A stretch of 64,000 bases of DNA from Edolisoma coerulescens. Its lineage: Eukaryota; Chordata; Aves; Passeriformes; Campephagidae. The stretch is taken from positions 434,001-498,000 of the forward strand of contig VWZW01002639.1 of the NCBI GenBank assembly GCA_013397115.1, read 5' to 3'. The notes beneath the pieces are model-generated. The model was not told where the DNA came from. It did not search any database and saw only the letters and a program-made list of their open reading frames with translations. Position 1 is the stretch's first letter. Each line of letters begins with the position of its first letter. The position numbers and the translations under genes were made by a program. Below, piece after piece: positions 52,401 through 58,138 of this stretch.

Positions 52401-53891
52401 CCTGCTCCCTCCAAATCGTGGTGTAATTGCAGCAGTGATTGTCTGATAACTTCTAATTGACCTCGGGGCTCCAGGATCCATCCCCAGGTGTTGATCTCAT
52501 CTCACTGGAGCCACTGAGGCTTTGCAAAATGTCCTTATGGTGCAAAAAAACCAGGGAATTTAATTAGTGGATGGGTAGAAAAAATTAAAGGTAAAATGTG
52601 GATACCAAATATGTTATGGGGGAGACTTCCCAGCTCTCCTGCCTGATGGAAGCTGCGGTCTCTGCTCTTTGTGGGTGGGAGGAATCCATGGGGGGATACG
52701 AGAGCCTAGGAATTTTCTAGGAAGCTCTTTAAATAGTTATGAAACAAAAGGGTGGAAGAATTACAAAGACTTGAGATTTGACATGAACCAGTTGATGTTC
52801 GTGGTGACAACAGGAAGAACAAATGGGTTGGGAAATACCTGAGGATTTCCACGCATAGGAGGAGAAGTTGCACTGTGAAAAGGAAGTTAAGGGTTCATTT
52901 TATAAAGGAAATTAAGGGTCCCTTCATAAAGGAAATTAAGGGTTTCTTTCATAGCACAATGTCTGGGGACAAATCAAGCCATGAAGTCCAAAAGCCAAGC
53001 TGATATCCAGTGGTGGCACTTCCAGGGGAGGCTGTGGTGGGAGCAGTTAAAAGCTCCTCAATAAATATTCTCTAAGAATTTGATAGGACACAATTTTCTT
53101 TCATGCTTTGCATGAATGATTTATTTTTTACGTGTAATTTTCCTTCACCTCAACCATTACTTTCCCCATTATTTTCAGAACAAAGCACAGTGTTCTTTTT
53201 TTCTTTTTTTCCTACATTCCCAGCTTTTCCTCTTATCCAACTTGGATTTCCAGATCCCTGGGGCACCGAGTTATATGGGAAATGGTGAGTCCATAGTTAC
53301 TGAATAAACAAAGAACCCTCTGTACCAAGGTTTTATGAAGCGAGTCTTGTGAGGTATTGGAGACAAACAAACACCATAAATATGTACATGAAACACTGGA
53401 ATTAGAAAAGGGGAAGGATGTTGCTCTTCTGCTTTCCAAGCATTTATTAATGTATGGAAAGTTTTGTCAAGTACAGATGTGCAGCACTTCCGTTTTCCCA
53501 TTTTTCACAGCTGTTCTATGGATTCAGAATTAATTCTGTACATTTTAAAATACTTAGGGGATGATTTTCAATTATTTTCTTTTCCTGTGTTAATTTTCTT
53601 TACAGCTAAGCAGCAAAAATATTTTTCCTTCATTCCTCAAATTTACTCTGAATTTTGTATATTCTTGCCGTGAGCACTCAGCACATATTGGGGTGTTTAT
53701 TTATGGTGACTAAAACACTTCAAAGAGCAACAGCGAGACAAAATTTCCCCAAGGTTGACTTCACCTGTAGTATGGCAGTGGATATCCTTTGGCTGTGCAG
53801 TTCAGGAGGATCTCTGGATTTGCTGAGCCCATGGAATAAGTGATATCATATGGCTCTTGGATAAAAATAGGCCCGTGAAGGGTTTCTTCCC
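7272..53891 (-). CDS. CNTN6: contactin-6 gene, partial (nine internal coding exons, Ig1 to first half of Ig5)
   Basis: This is the genomic span of the nine exons listed separately; the intervening DNA is intronic. CNTN6 (NB-3) is a GPI-anchored cell-surface adhesion protein of neurons, with six Ig domains followed by four fibronectin type III domains. It acts in neurite outgrowth and synapse formation, with Notch, CHL1 and PTPRA-type partners known for the family. The joined exons read through 1309 nt without a stop, every junction is GT-AG, and phases match at all eight joins. Contactin-6 was preferred over contactin-3, -4 and -5 because of WKQNGTDID and SYHYRL in Ig1, the PPEWDKKIQN start of Ig4, and LRQDRR in Ig5. 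From memory these track human CNTN6 best, with almost no length differences. The signal peptide exon lies above and the rest of the protein below the window or unrecognised. The gene spans at least 46.6 kb here. Confidence 0.93.
7423..8378 (-). other. CNTN6: CNTN6 intron between the Ig4 second-half and Ig5 first-half exons
   Basis: This 956-bp intron runs from a GTGAGT donor to a CTCCTTTTAG acceptor. It is AT-rich and I saw no repeat family or other feature in it. Confidence 0.88.
8379..8508 (-). CDS. CNTN6: CNTN6 exon: second half of Ig4
   Basis: This 130-nt exon follows TCCTCTTAACAG and ends GTGATCG before GTGAGT. It starts in frame at ERIQIKNGTLLIP, continues MLNLSDSGLYQCVAENKY, and ends DTIYANAELRVI. 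It provides the E strand, the S-D-S-G-x-Y-x-C motif with the second Ig4 cysteine, and the G strand. Two N-glycosylation sequons are present (NGT and NLS). AELRVI leads into Ig5, whose first codon is begun by the last base of this exon. The intron to the next exon is the shortest complete one in the window (956 bp). Confidence 0.95.
8509..12301 (-). other. CNTN6: CNTN6 intron within Ig4
   Basis: This 3.8-kb intron contains the longest CR1 copy of the window (9672-10315). A small direct duplication of GAAAAGCTCCACTG lies near 9073-9102. The rest has no feature I can name. Confidence 0.88.
9672..10315 (-). mobile_element. CR1 LINE, longest copy in the window
   Basis: The left edge (AGAATCCCAGAACGGTTTGG) is the inverted 3' end. 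The full 3' region follows, including CCATGGGCAGGGACACCTCC, CAGGCTGCTCCAAGCCCC, CCAGGGGCAGCCACAGCTGC and TTCCTTCCCAATATCCCATC. It then runs into CCAGCAGCTCCAGGTCCCTCC and a GGGTCTCACCTGAGCACAGGGG stretch. The 219-codon open frame across it on the plus strand is antisense to the element and is not a gene. Confidence 0.9.
12302..12438 (-). CDS. CNTN6: CNTN6 exon: first half of Ig4
   Basis: This 137-nt exon follows ATTCTTTTCAG and ends GTGTCAGAG before GTAAGAG. Two bases complete the alanine codon and it ends on a codon boundary, the only phase-0 junction in the window. It reads PPEWDKKIQNAFLSLYDSLF, then WECKARGKPSPSYSWLKNGQ, then PLVSE. PPEW...KIQN is specific to contactin-6 (contactin-4 has QPNWIQKIN). 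WECKA carries the first Ig4 cysteine, and the C-strand tryptophan and KNG turn follow in the same exon, so here the split comes later in the domain than in Ig1 to Ig3. Confidence 0.95.
12439..14645 (-). other. CNTN6: CNTN6 intron between the Ig3 second-half and Ig4 first-half exons
   Basis: This 2.2-kb intron contains a CR1 fragment (12948-13240), an A-run near 13856-13868 and a T-run near 13957-13972. The segment around 13500-13640 is AT-rich, rich in TTAATTA-like words and free of known repeats, so it may be a conserved noncoding element. Confidence 0.87.
12948..13240 (-). mobile_element. CR1 LINE fragment lacking its 3' end
   Basis: It matches the inverted CR1 3' region from CCATGGGCAGG through TTGCTCCAAGCCCCATCC, CCTTGGACACTTCCAGGG, GGCAGCCACAGCTGCTCTGG and TTCCCAATATCCCATC, to GGAGCCCCTTAAGGTGCTC. 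The tail and the GGTTTGGGTTGG block are missing, so both ends are incomplete. Confidence 0.87.
14646..14830 (-). CDS. CNTN6: CNTN6 exon: second half of Ig3
   Basis: This 185-nt exon follows AATTCTTTAG and ends GTCTATG before GTAAGC. Its first base completes the asparagine codon. It reads PVPSISWKRSDGNS, then a variable basic stretch (KKTQHSRTRG), then VLEIPDVQQEDEGSYECIAG and NTRGINIARGQLLVY. The C-strand tryptophan, the conserved LEIPxxQQEDEGxYEC motif with the second Ig3 cysteine, and the closing ARGQL are all present. The basic stretch differs in sequence but not in length from the human counterpart as I recall it. It lies in the C'-E region, which varies among contactins. Its last base begins an alanine codon. 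Confidence 0.95.
16324..16745 (-). mobile_element. CR1 LINE fragment (different subfamily)
   Basis: It starts with AGAATCACAGGATCATTCAGG and TTGGAAAAGACCTCCAAGATC, the form seen in another CR1 subfamily from the copy at 9672. ACTCCACCACTTCCCTGAGCAGCCC and TGGTGCAGCTTGAGGCTGT follow. Similarity fades after about 16690. A solo LTR starts a few bases beyond. Confidence 0.87.
16751..17186 (+). mobile_element. Solo LTR of the same family, copy 3
   Basis: This 436-bp element starts TGATGCCTTTAGG and ends CTTAAGCATCA. It has an exact 4-bp duplication ATAC on both sides (16747-16750 and 17187-17190). The octamer (17005-17012), TATAAA (17023-17028) and AATAAA downstream (near 17130) are intact. It is more diverged from copies 1 and 2 in the middle, including the TTTTTGGATGTGGCC segment. 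It inserted just beyond the recognisable end of the CR1 at 16324. Confidence 0.87.
22463..22927 (+). mobile_element. CR1 LINE fragment with intact 3' tail
   Basis: It reads in the forward direction from GAGTGAGTCCAGAGGAGG through TTGTTCAGCCTGGAGAGG, GATGGGATATTGGGAAGAAA, GTGGCTGCCCCTGGATCCC and CCCAACCCAAACCATTCTG. It ends in two ATTCTGTG-like repeats, the CR1 terminal microsatellite. It is 5'-truncated; open frames across it are not genes. Confidence 0.92.
23297..23399 (-). CDS. CNTN6: CNTN6 exon: Ig2-Ig3 linker and first half of Ig3
   Basis: This 103-nt exon follows GTTCCACAG and ends CTTGGAAA before GTAAGG. Its first two bases complete a glycine codon. It then reads AMGEYEPKIEVRFPETT and YAARGSSVRLECFALG, and ends with AA, the start of an asparagine codon. 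MGEYEPKIEVRFPET is a very conserved contactin linker and A-strand signature, and LECFALG holds the first Ig3 cysteine. The exon is only 1.6 kb from the previous one, the second shortest intron in the window. No change in length relative to the human protein is apparent. Confidence 0.95.
23400..24987 (-). other. CNTN6: CNTN6 intron in the Ig2-Ig3 linker
   Basis: This 1.6-kb intron carries an A-run near 24266-24280 and nothing else that I recognise. Confidence 0.88.
24988..25191 (-). CDS. CNTN6: CNTN6 exon: second half of Ig2 and start of the Ig2-Ig3 linker
   Basis: This 204-nt exon follows GTTTTCCAG and ends GGCGATG before GTGAGTC. With the G from the previous exon it reads G-LSYTWIFNNNTLHL, then QEDSRRFVSQATGNLYLAKV, then DVGNYTCAVSS, and ends GPPTALTLRGD. 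It has the C-strand tryptophan, the D-x-G-x-Y-x-C motif with the second Ig2 cysteine, and two N-glycosylation sequons (NNT and NYT). RRFVSQATGNLYLAKVE closely matches contactin-3, -4 and -6. The exon ends in an Arg-Gly-Asp tripeptide in the linker, where human contactin-6 has Arg-Thr-Asp as I recall it. Its last base opens a glycine codon completed by the next exon. Confidence 0.95.
25192..31923 (-). other. CNTN6: CNTN6 intron within Ig2
   Basis: This 6.7-kb intron is notable for having no CR1 copy that I can recognise. It has a two-copy 22-bp duplication (25612-25652), A- or T-runs near 29088, 29328 and 30359, and TTTG-rich sequence near 29535-29578. The open frames on both strands near 26.8-27.3 kb overlap each other and look like chance frames. 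Confidence 0.86.
25612..25652. repeat. Two-copy 22-bp direct repeat
   Basis: CACAAGTACTTTGGAGATT occurs at 25612-25630 and again at 25634-25652, giving a 22-bp period. It is intronic. Confidence 0.93.
31924..32019 (-). CDS. CNTN6: CNTN6 exon: first half of Ig2
   Basis: This 96-nt exon is easy to miss because the longest open frame over it is a different one. The acceptor is CCTCAAG, and AC completes the tyrosine codon from the previous exon. It reads LENFETRARSPVSVREGQG, then VVLLCGTPPHHG, and ends with one base (G) of a glycine codon. VSVREGQGVVLLCG is the strongly conserved contactin Ig2 B-strand region with the first Ig2 cysteine. The matching donor is GTACGG, a weak consensus. A stronger GTGAGG lies six bases further and would add two codons in frame. 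Third positions are GC-rich (about 20 of 31), in contrast with the preceding exon. Length, phase and position in the gene all fit the family. Confidence 0.92.
32184..32255 (-). mobile_element. CR1 LINE remnant
   Basis: A short diverged piece reads TACAGGATCATTAAGGTTGG and then CCCAGATCATCCAGTCCAACC, the inverted 3' end of the subfamily seen at 16324. Beyond about 32255 it is no longer recognisable. Confidence 0.7.
34079..34096. repeat. T homopolymer run
   Basis: About 17 consecutive T follow AATCAGCCC. Similar runs lie near 13957-13972 and 61851-61867. They look like ordinary slippage tracts; no retroposed sequence adjoins them. Confidence 0.85.
34461..34900 (-). mobile_element. CR1 LINE fragment split by a nested insertion
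   Basis: The left piece (34461-34540) starts GGAATCATGGAATGGTTTGG and runs to CCACTATCCCAG. The right piece (34737-34900) resumes exactly where the family continues, CCAGGCTGCTCCAAGCCC, and goes on to TCTTCCCAATATCCCATC. The 196 bp between them belong to a later insertion listed separately. Confidence 0.9.
34541..34736. mobile_element. 196-bp TG...CA element nested in a CR1, with 4-bp target duplication
   Basis: The insert begins TGATGCTATGATAA and ends AAAAGGCAACA. It is flanked on both sides by CCAG (34537-34540 and 34737-34740). Removing it and one CCAG restores the expected CR1 order. The TG...CA ends, 4-bp duplication and tandem polyadenylation-like words (AAATAAATACCGAAATAAA, about 34660-34678) suggest a short or internally deleted retroviral LTR. 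A 12-bp inverted repeat, TTGCCTTTTCTT at 34559-34570 and its complement at 34723-34734, also leaves room for a small terminal-inverted-repeat element. I see no coding capacity. Confidence 0.75.
36619..36742 (-). mobile_element. CR1 LINE fragment (3' end)
   Basis: It starts CATGGAATTGCAGGATGG and TTTGGGTTGGAAGGACCTT and continues through CCATGGGCAGGGACACC and CACTATCCCAGGGTGCTCC to CCACGTCCAACCTGCC. It is 5'-truncated. Confidence 0.9.
37064..37172 (-). mobile_element. CR1 LINE fragment (3' end)
   Basis: It starts GTCCCAGAGTGGTTTGGG and TTGGAAGGGACCTTAAAACC and continues through CCATGGGCAGGGACAC and GGTTGCTCCAAGCAAC. It is short and 5'-truncated, only about 320 bp from the previous copy and in the same orientation. 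Confidence 0.9.
41990..42103 (+). mobile_element. CR1 LINE remnant (upstream part)
   Basis: CAGAGGGCTGGAGCACCTCTC and ATGTGAAGACAGCTGGGAG followed by GAGCTGGGGCTG match the section of forward CR1 that precedes the usual TTCAGCCTGGAGAAG block. Neither end is intact. Confidence 0.7.
42755..42832 (+). mobile_element. CR1 LINE remnant (3' end)
   Basis: GTGTCCCTGCCTGTCGAAG, then GATGAGCTTTAAGGTCCC and TTCCAAACCATTCTAGATTT, match the last 75 bp of forward CR1 with a decayed tail. It may be the 3' end of the older copy at 41990, although I could not show continuity. Confidence 0.78.
42925..43293 (+). mobile_element. CR1 LINE fragment with 3' tail
   Basis: The forward CR1 3' region is nearly complete: TTGTTCAGCCTGGAGAAG, GAGTGCCTGAAGGAGC, GATTTTGGGAAGAAATTCC, GTGGCTGCCCCTGGATC and CAGCCTGGGATAGGGGAAG. 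It ends GGCCATTCCATGATTCTATG with one good copy of the 8-mer tail. Confidence 0.91.
45050..45240 (+). mobile_element. CR1 LINE fragment, left arm of a tail-to-tail pair
   Basis: It reads forward from GCCTTAGGAAAAATTTCATC through GTGGCCAAGCTTTGGAACAGG, CATCCCTGGAAGTGTTC and GATCTTGGAGGTC to TTTTCCAACCTTAA. The usual ATTCTATG tail is absent because the next CR1 starts here in the opposite direction. Confidence 0.88.
45241..45500 (-). mobile_element. CR1 LINE fragment, right arm of a tail-to-tail pair
   Basis: It begins TCACAGAATCACAGAATGAAC (inverted tail) and TTGGAGAAGACCTTGGAGATC, then CACCACCTCTCTGGGCAGCC, and TGGTGCAGCTTAAGACTGTG, ending at GTCCTCT. It is the same broad subfamily as the copy at 16324. 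Confidence 0.9.
48386..48561 (-). CDS. CNTN6: CNTN6 exon: second half of Ig1
   Basis: This 176-nt exon follows a pyrimidine-rich acceptor (TTTTTTCCCCTCAAAG) and ends TTTGCAT before a strong GTAAGT donor. Its first base completes the arginine codon begun in the previous exon. It then reads WKQNGTDIDLTM, SYHYRLVGGSLAINNP and DIGTYQCLATNSFG, and ends AKLQFA. This gives the conserved C-strand tryptophan, an NGT glycosylation sequon, the D-x-G-x-Y-x-C motif with the second Ig1 cysteine, and the A/N-rich F-G turn. WKQNGTDID and SYHYRL are the diagnostic contactin-6 words. The last T starts a tyrosine codon completed 16.4 kb away by the next exon. Codon third positions are AT-leaning (about 24 of 58 are G or C by hand count). 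Confidence 0.95.
48562..53764 (-). other. CNTN6: CNTN6 intron within Ig1
   Basis: This 5.2-kb intron is AT-rich, with no CR1 copy that I recognise. It contains a three-copy 25-bp tandem repeat (52878-52952) and an A-run near 51601-51613. Confidence 0.87.
52878..52952. repeat. Minisatellite, three copies of a 25-bp unit
   Basis: The unit is AAAGGAAATTAAGGG followed by a variable pyrimidine-rich ending (TTCATTTTAT, TCCCTTCAT, TTTCTTTCAT). Copies start at about 52878, 52903 and 52928. It is intronic. Confidence 0.9.
53765..53891 (-). CDS. CNTN6: CNTN6 exon: mature N-terminus and first half of Ig1
   Basis: This 127-nt exon begins after a TTCTTTCGCAG acceptor and ends CTACAG before a GTGA donor. 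It starts with two bases of a split codon and ends with two, so the frame is open at both sides. The peptide reads EETLHGPIFIQEP, then a short variable stretch, then ILLNCTAKGYPLPYYR, which is the B strand with the first Ig1 cysteine and the start of the C strand. GPIFIQEP is the conserved contactin N-terminal motif just after the signal peptide. An NCT N-glycosylation sequon overlaps the cysteine. The middle part (YDITYSMGSANPE) is the least conserved segment compared with the human protein as I recall it. The preceding exon must supply the signal peptide and one base. Confidence 0.9.
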
Positions 53892-56447
53892 CTGCGAAAG
53901 AAAAACAATAACTTAAGATTAGGTGTCTTTAGTGTGTCCTTCCACATAAAATTGTCCTTTGGAGTCCTTTGCTTTCAAGCTGCAAGTTAAGGTCCGCTGT
54001 TATATTCAGCAGACAATCCACCTCCAGACATTGGACCATTAAGGAGGGAATATTTCAAGGCTGATTGATAATAAAACCGCAGAGCTCAGGTGCTGGTGAT
54101 TTATTTTGCAGGTGACAGTGAAGCTTCTTTGCATATTTCCCATGGAAGCTCAATGGGCAACCATTAAATGTGCCCATCCACCTCCTCCCTGTGCTGTGGA
54201 TGGGGCCTGGAAGCAGGACAGGATGGAATTCTGGAATTGTGGTTCTGTGTTTGATGTTCCCTGGTCACAGCACGGTCTGAGGGAATCACTCACCTCCTTC
54301 TCCTCTAACCCTTCCCATCCTTTGAGATACTCTTTTTGTAGTTTTTATGTATACATTTTTATACTGGCCTGGTTTTGGGGTTGTTTATGGGGGTTTTGTT
54401 TGCTTGTTTGTTGGTGTTTTGGGGTTTTTTCTCCTCCCTTTTTCCACTCCTTTTAAAACAAGAGTAGCATTAAATAATCAACCTTTATTTCATATTCAAA
54501 ATGAAATGATTGATTGCAAGGCAAACCAGAACTATTTCTATATTTCGTGGTGATCTTCCTTGCTCTGGGGAGAAGGGGAGAGGACAAGTTATTCAGCAAA
54601 CCACAGGGGCAAGGCAGAGCAGCTCTCTGAGATGGTGGCTGGGTCTGCTTAAATAATCCTTGTGTCTTTTCCTGCCACTCTACTGGGTTTAATCCCTTGA
54701 CAAATTCGAAGACTTCTTTTTTCACTGTTTCTACAATTGACCTTTGACTTGTCTTTACTTTGGGAGGAATTTTCTTCCCTCCTGGCTTCATTTCCTCAGT
54801 CCTTCTCATTACCTTCCCAGAACTGCCAGGGAGAAGTTTTTCTGAAGCCCCAAAATGACCCAGGGATCATCATTCTGCATTTTAAATCCATGTACCTGGC
54901 TGGGCCAGTGGGGACCTACCTGATGTACATAAAAAACCCTGCTTCACCTCATAAAAATGTAAATATTTTGGTAAACCTGGAATTAATTTCCCATGTTTTT
55001 TCCTAAATGGAATTTAGACTCATTTGTCATTTGTAGACTATTGAATACCTAAATTTCTATCCCCTTCCTGTGTCCTTAGTGCAGCAGGCCCTTAATGTGT
55101 AGAATAAGGACACAATATTTTACAGCTCCTTTCCAGGGGACATGTCACAGACCCTGTCATGAAAATACTGCCCATGAATTTTAGCAAAGGCAGCTTCTCA
55201 CTGTTGTTTTGTTTTCTCTTTAATATCCTTTTCTTGCTGGCTGATCTGCAGGAGAGAATAACATCAAATTTGTGAGAAATGATGTGCACTCTCAGAGCCA
55301 ATGGTGTCCTAGGAGTCCATCTCTTATTTATAGAAAAGGTCAGGCTGGTCATTTCTAATTTCCTGAAGCATCGTTTTGTGTTTCCTATAGAGAATGGCCA
55401 TATATTTCTTCTCCATCTTCCAGGTTTGATACAATCCCTATGATTTCTCCAGAGATACACATGACAAATGCATTTTTGTAGGGCCGTTTGCTTAAGATTT
55501 AAATAATTCAGATTTTTTTAAAAATCAATTGGAATATGAATATTTGATTAAATGTATCATTTCTATACATAAAAATAATGTTTAAATCCTACGCGTGGTG
55601 CTTAAAAGTAAATATAAACTCTTGTTATGAGATGTTTGGTAAGAAGTTAAAACGTATTTCTTTATGGTGCCAAATCAGTTTGATCTCCATAAAGACCATA
55701 ATGATGCCAGCCTGAATTCAAAGCTAAAGCAGGAAAACGAATCAGCATTCCTTCATTCATTACTTGAAATTGTCTTCAGCCAATGCAGGGATTAACACAG
55801 TGCCAAGGGAAGAGGAGGAGCGCTGGTTTTCCATAATTATGGGATCAGGAGGGAGTGTCCCAGTGCTCCCTTTCACTGCTTTACGGGCAGTGGGTTCTTA
55901 TGGCACACCCTGATATTCCTGTCAAATGGAGATAAAGAGGTTTTACTCAGCCACAAGGAATATTTAAATATTTGTGCTCTGCCTCATCCAGACAGGGAGA
56001 AAGAAGCACAAATCTGGAGTTCACACTTAATCAATTTCCAGCCAAATCCTGCTCCCTGTCCTTTCCTGTGTCTGACTCTGGTTGGTTTCATATTCAGCTC
56101 CTTGGGAGGTCTCTGCCCATCTGGAAATGCAAAGGAGAACAGCCCAAGAGCAGTTTGGGCTGGCCCAGGCCCAGCCTGTGAGTATGGATAACTCAGTAGG
56201 CCAATATTGCAAATTAGCTGACTTTTATCCCTCTTCTACACAGATCTTCCTTCCCATTAGGATTTTTCTGTGGAGTTGGAATTACCATTACTCCACACTG
56301 ATCGGTGACAGCAGACAAAATCTGTTTGGTGAAACTGAGAGTGTCCCAGAAATATCATGATCTATCTGCAGGGAAAGGTTTTAGGTTTGCCTGGGAGAAT
56401 CAGCTCCAGGGAGCCAAACTCCAGAGGATTCACTGCTCCAGGACCAG

Positions 56448-56628
56448 GAATGGGGAGGTTTGGTGGGCTGGGAGCAGAGGAGCTGTGGCTGCCCCTGGAT
56501 CCCTGGAAGTGTCCAAGGCCATGTTGGACAAGGTTTGGAGAAACCTGGGATAGTGGAAGGTGTCCCTGTGGGGCGGAACTGGATGAGCTTTAATGTCCCT
56601 TCCAACCTGAACCATTCAATGATCCTGG
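56448..56628 (+). mobile_element. CR1 LINE fragment (3' end)
   Basis: AGCTGTGGCTGCCCCTGGATC, CTGGAAGTGTCCAAGGCC, TGGGATAGTGGAAGGTGTCC and GATGAGCTTTAATGTCCC lead to CCATTCAATGATCCTGG, a decayed tail. It is 5'-truncated. Confidence 0.88.
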
Positions 56629-57866
56629 ATGTCCCAAATCAGTGAATACTCACAGAAGGTCCTAAGAAGAAGCTCCTAAATGAAAACTGCCATAATTCAC
56701 ATAAGCAAAGCAGATAAGGAGGAATTTATCCAGGCTATTAAGTTCCAGGAAGGCTGTAAATTCCAGGGGTAGTGAGTTTCTAATGAATCTTTCTTAATGT
56801 GCCTTAGATAGAGCTTCATATCTGATCCAAAACATTAATATGACTTTATGGGCCAAAGCTGACACCTGATTAAGAGGCTTCTTTTAAATCAGTGTGATAG
56901 TAAAACACCTGTCAGCTCCAGCAAAAGGGATGGGACAGCTGAATTAGACCCTTCCCCCTTCTAATGACAGCAGAAAAATGATGAAAAATCCAACTTATTC
57001 AAAATCTGTTTAATTTTTCAGCTGAAGATGTTGGTAATTTTTAGTTGGAAGACAGGGAGTTTATGGGGTCCACAGATTTTTAAATGTCATGGAGTGTTTC
57101 CCTGCAAAGAGCACTGGGGTTTTTGATGGAATCTTGTCAGAAGCAGAAAGAAATGATTATTTCCCTCCTCACAGGCCTGCACCAGGGAGCTCAAGGACTT
57201 TAAAAGGAGCCTGACAGATGCAAAACGAGAGGTAATGGATGAAACTCTGCTTGGTACCACCTAAAGTAACACACATCCCTTTACGGAGTCAGATGTTAAC
57301 ACTGGAAGAGAAGATAGGAAAAGAGGAAGCAGAAAAAGGGCCATGAAAGTGTTCTGTGGAAGAAAAACAACTCGTCAGGAGCACAGGCAGCAGAGGCAGG
57401 ATTCCCTCACTCCCCCCCAGTGACACCCAGCTCTGAGAGTGAAGCAGTGACATAGACAAAGGCAGATTAGATCTTATAGGTGTGAGCAGGAAGGAGCAAC
57501 CTAAAACCTGCAGGATTTTCCCAAAGGGCCTTCAACTTTCATGTGTTTTCTCCCTTCAGACGTTGGTGTGCAGAGCTCCAGAGACACAGGGCTCCTTTCA
57601 AGTCTCAGCTTCTATTGAAAGAGTCAAATTGGGAGTACTGGTGGGATTCCACAGTGTCTCTGTCAGCAGACACCTAACCAGGGAGACATTTAGCTCCCTG
57701 TGATGTTGGGAGAAGGGGAGGCACTGAGGAGGCACGAGGGGAAGTCCTGGCACTGCTGGAGTCAGAAAAACTCTCAGTGATGATGGGAAATTTAGCACTG
57801 GAGCCCAGGGTTTATAAATTAAAGTGTCTATGAAATGACAGCCAAGAGTGCAAGGCATCCCTTTCA

Positions 57867-58138
57867 CAGAATCATGGATTCATTGCAGCTGGAAAAGACT
57901 TCCAAAGCAGCAAATCCATCCATTCCAGCACCACCACCACCACGTTCAGCACTCAACTATGTCCTCAAGCGCCACATTCACACTTTTTTTGAACACTTCC
58001 AGTGATGGTGATGCCACCACTGCCCTGGGCAGCCTGTTCCAATCCTTTAGAACTCTTCCCATAAAGAAATTTCCCCTAATACCCAATCTGAACTTCCCCA
58101 TGATCACCTTGAGGCAATTCCGTCTGGGAAAGTGGTGC
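57867..58138 (-). mobile_element. CR1 LINE fragment (3' end)
   Basis: It starts CACAGAATCATGGATTCATTG and CTGGAAAAGACTTCC, then GTGATGCCACCACTGCCCTGG, GCAGCCTGTTCCAATCC, and AAATTTCCCCTAATACCC, ending near TTCCGTCTGGG. This is the inverted form of the subfamily at 16324 and 45241, more diverged. Confidence 0.85.

Noticed and set aside
54360..54430. GT-rich stretch considered as a G-quadruplex
   Set aside because: Only three long G-tracts are present with long loops, so a stable quadruplex is not well supported.
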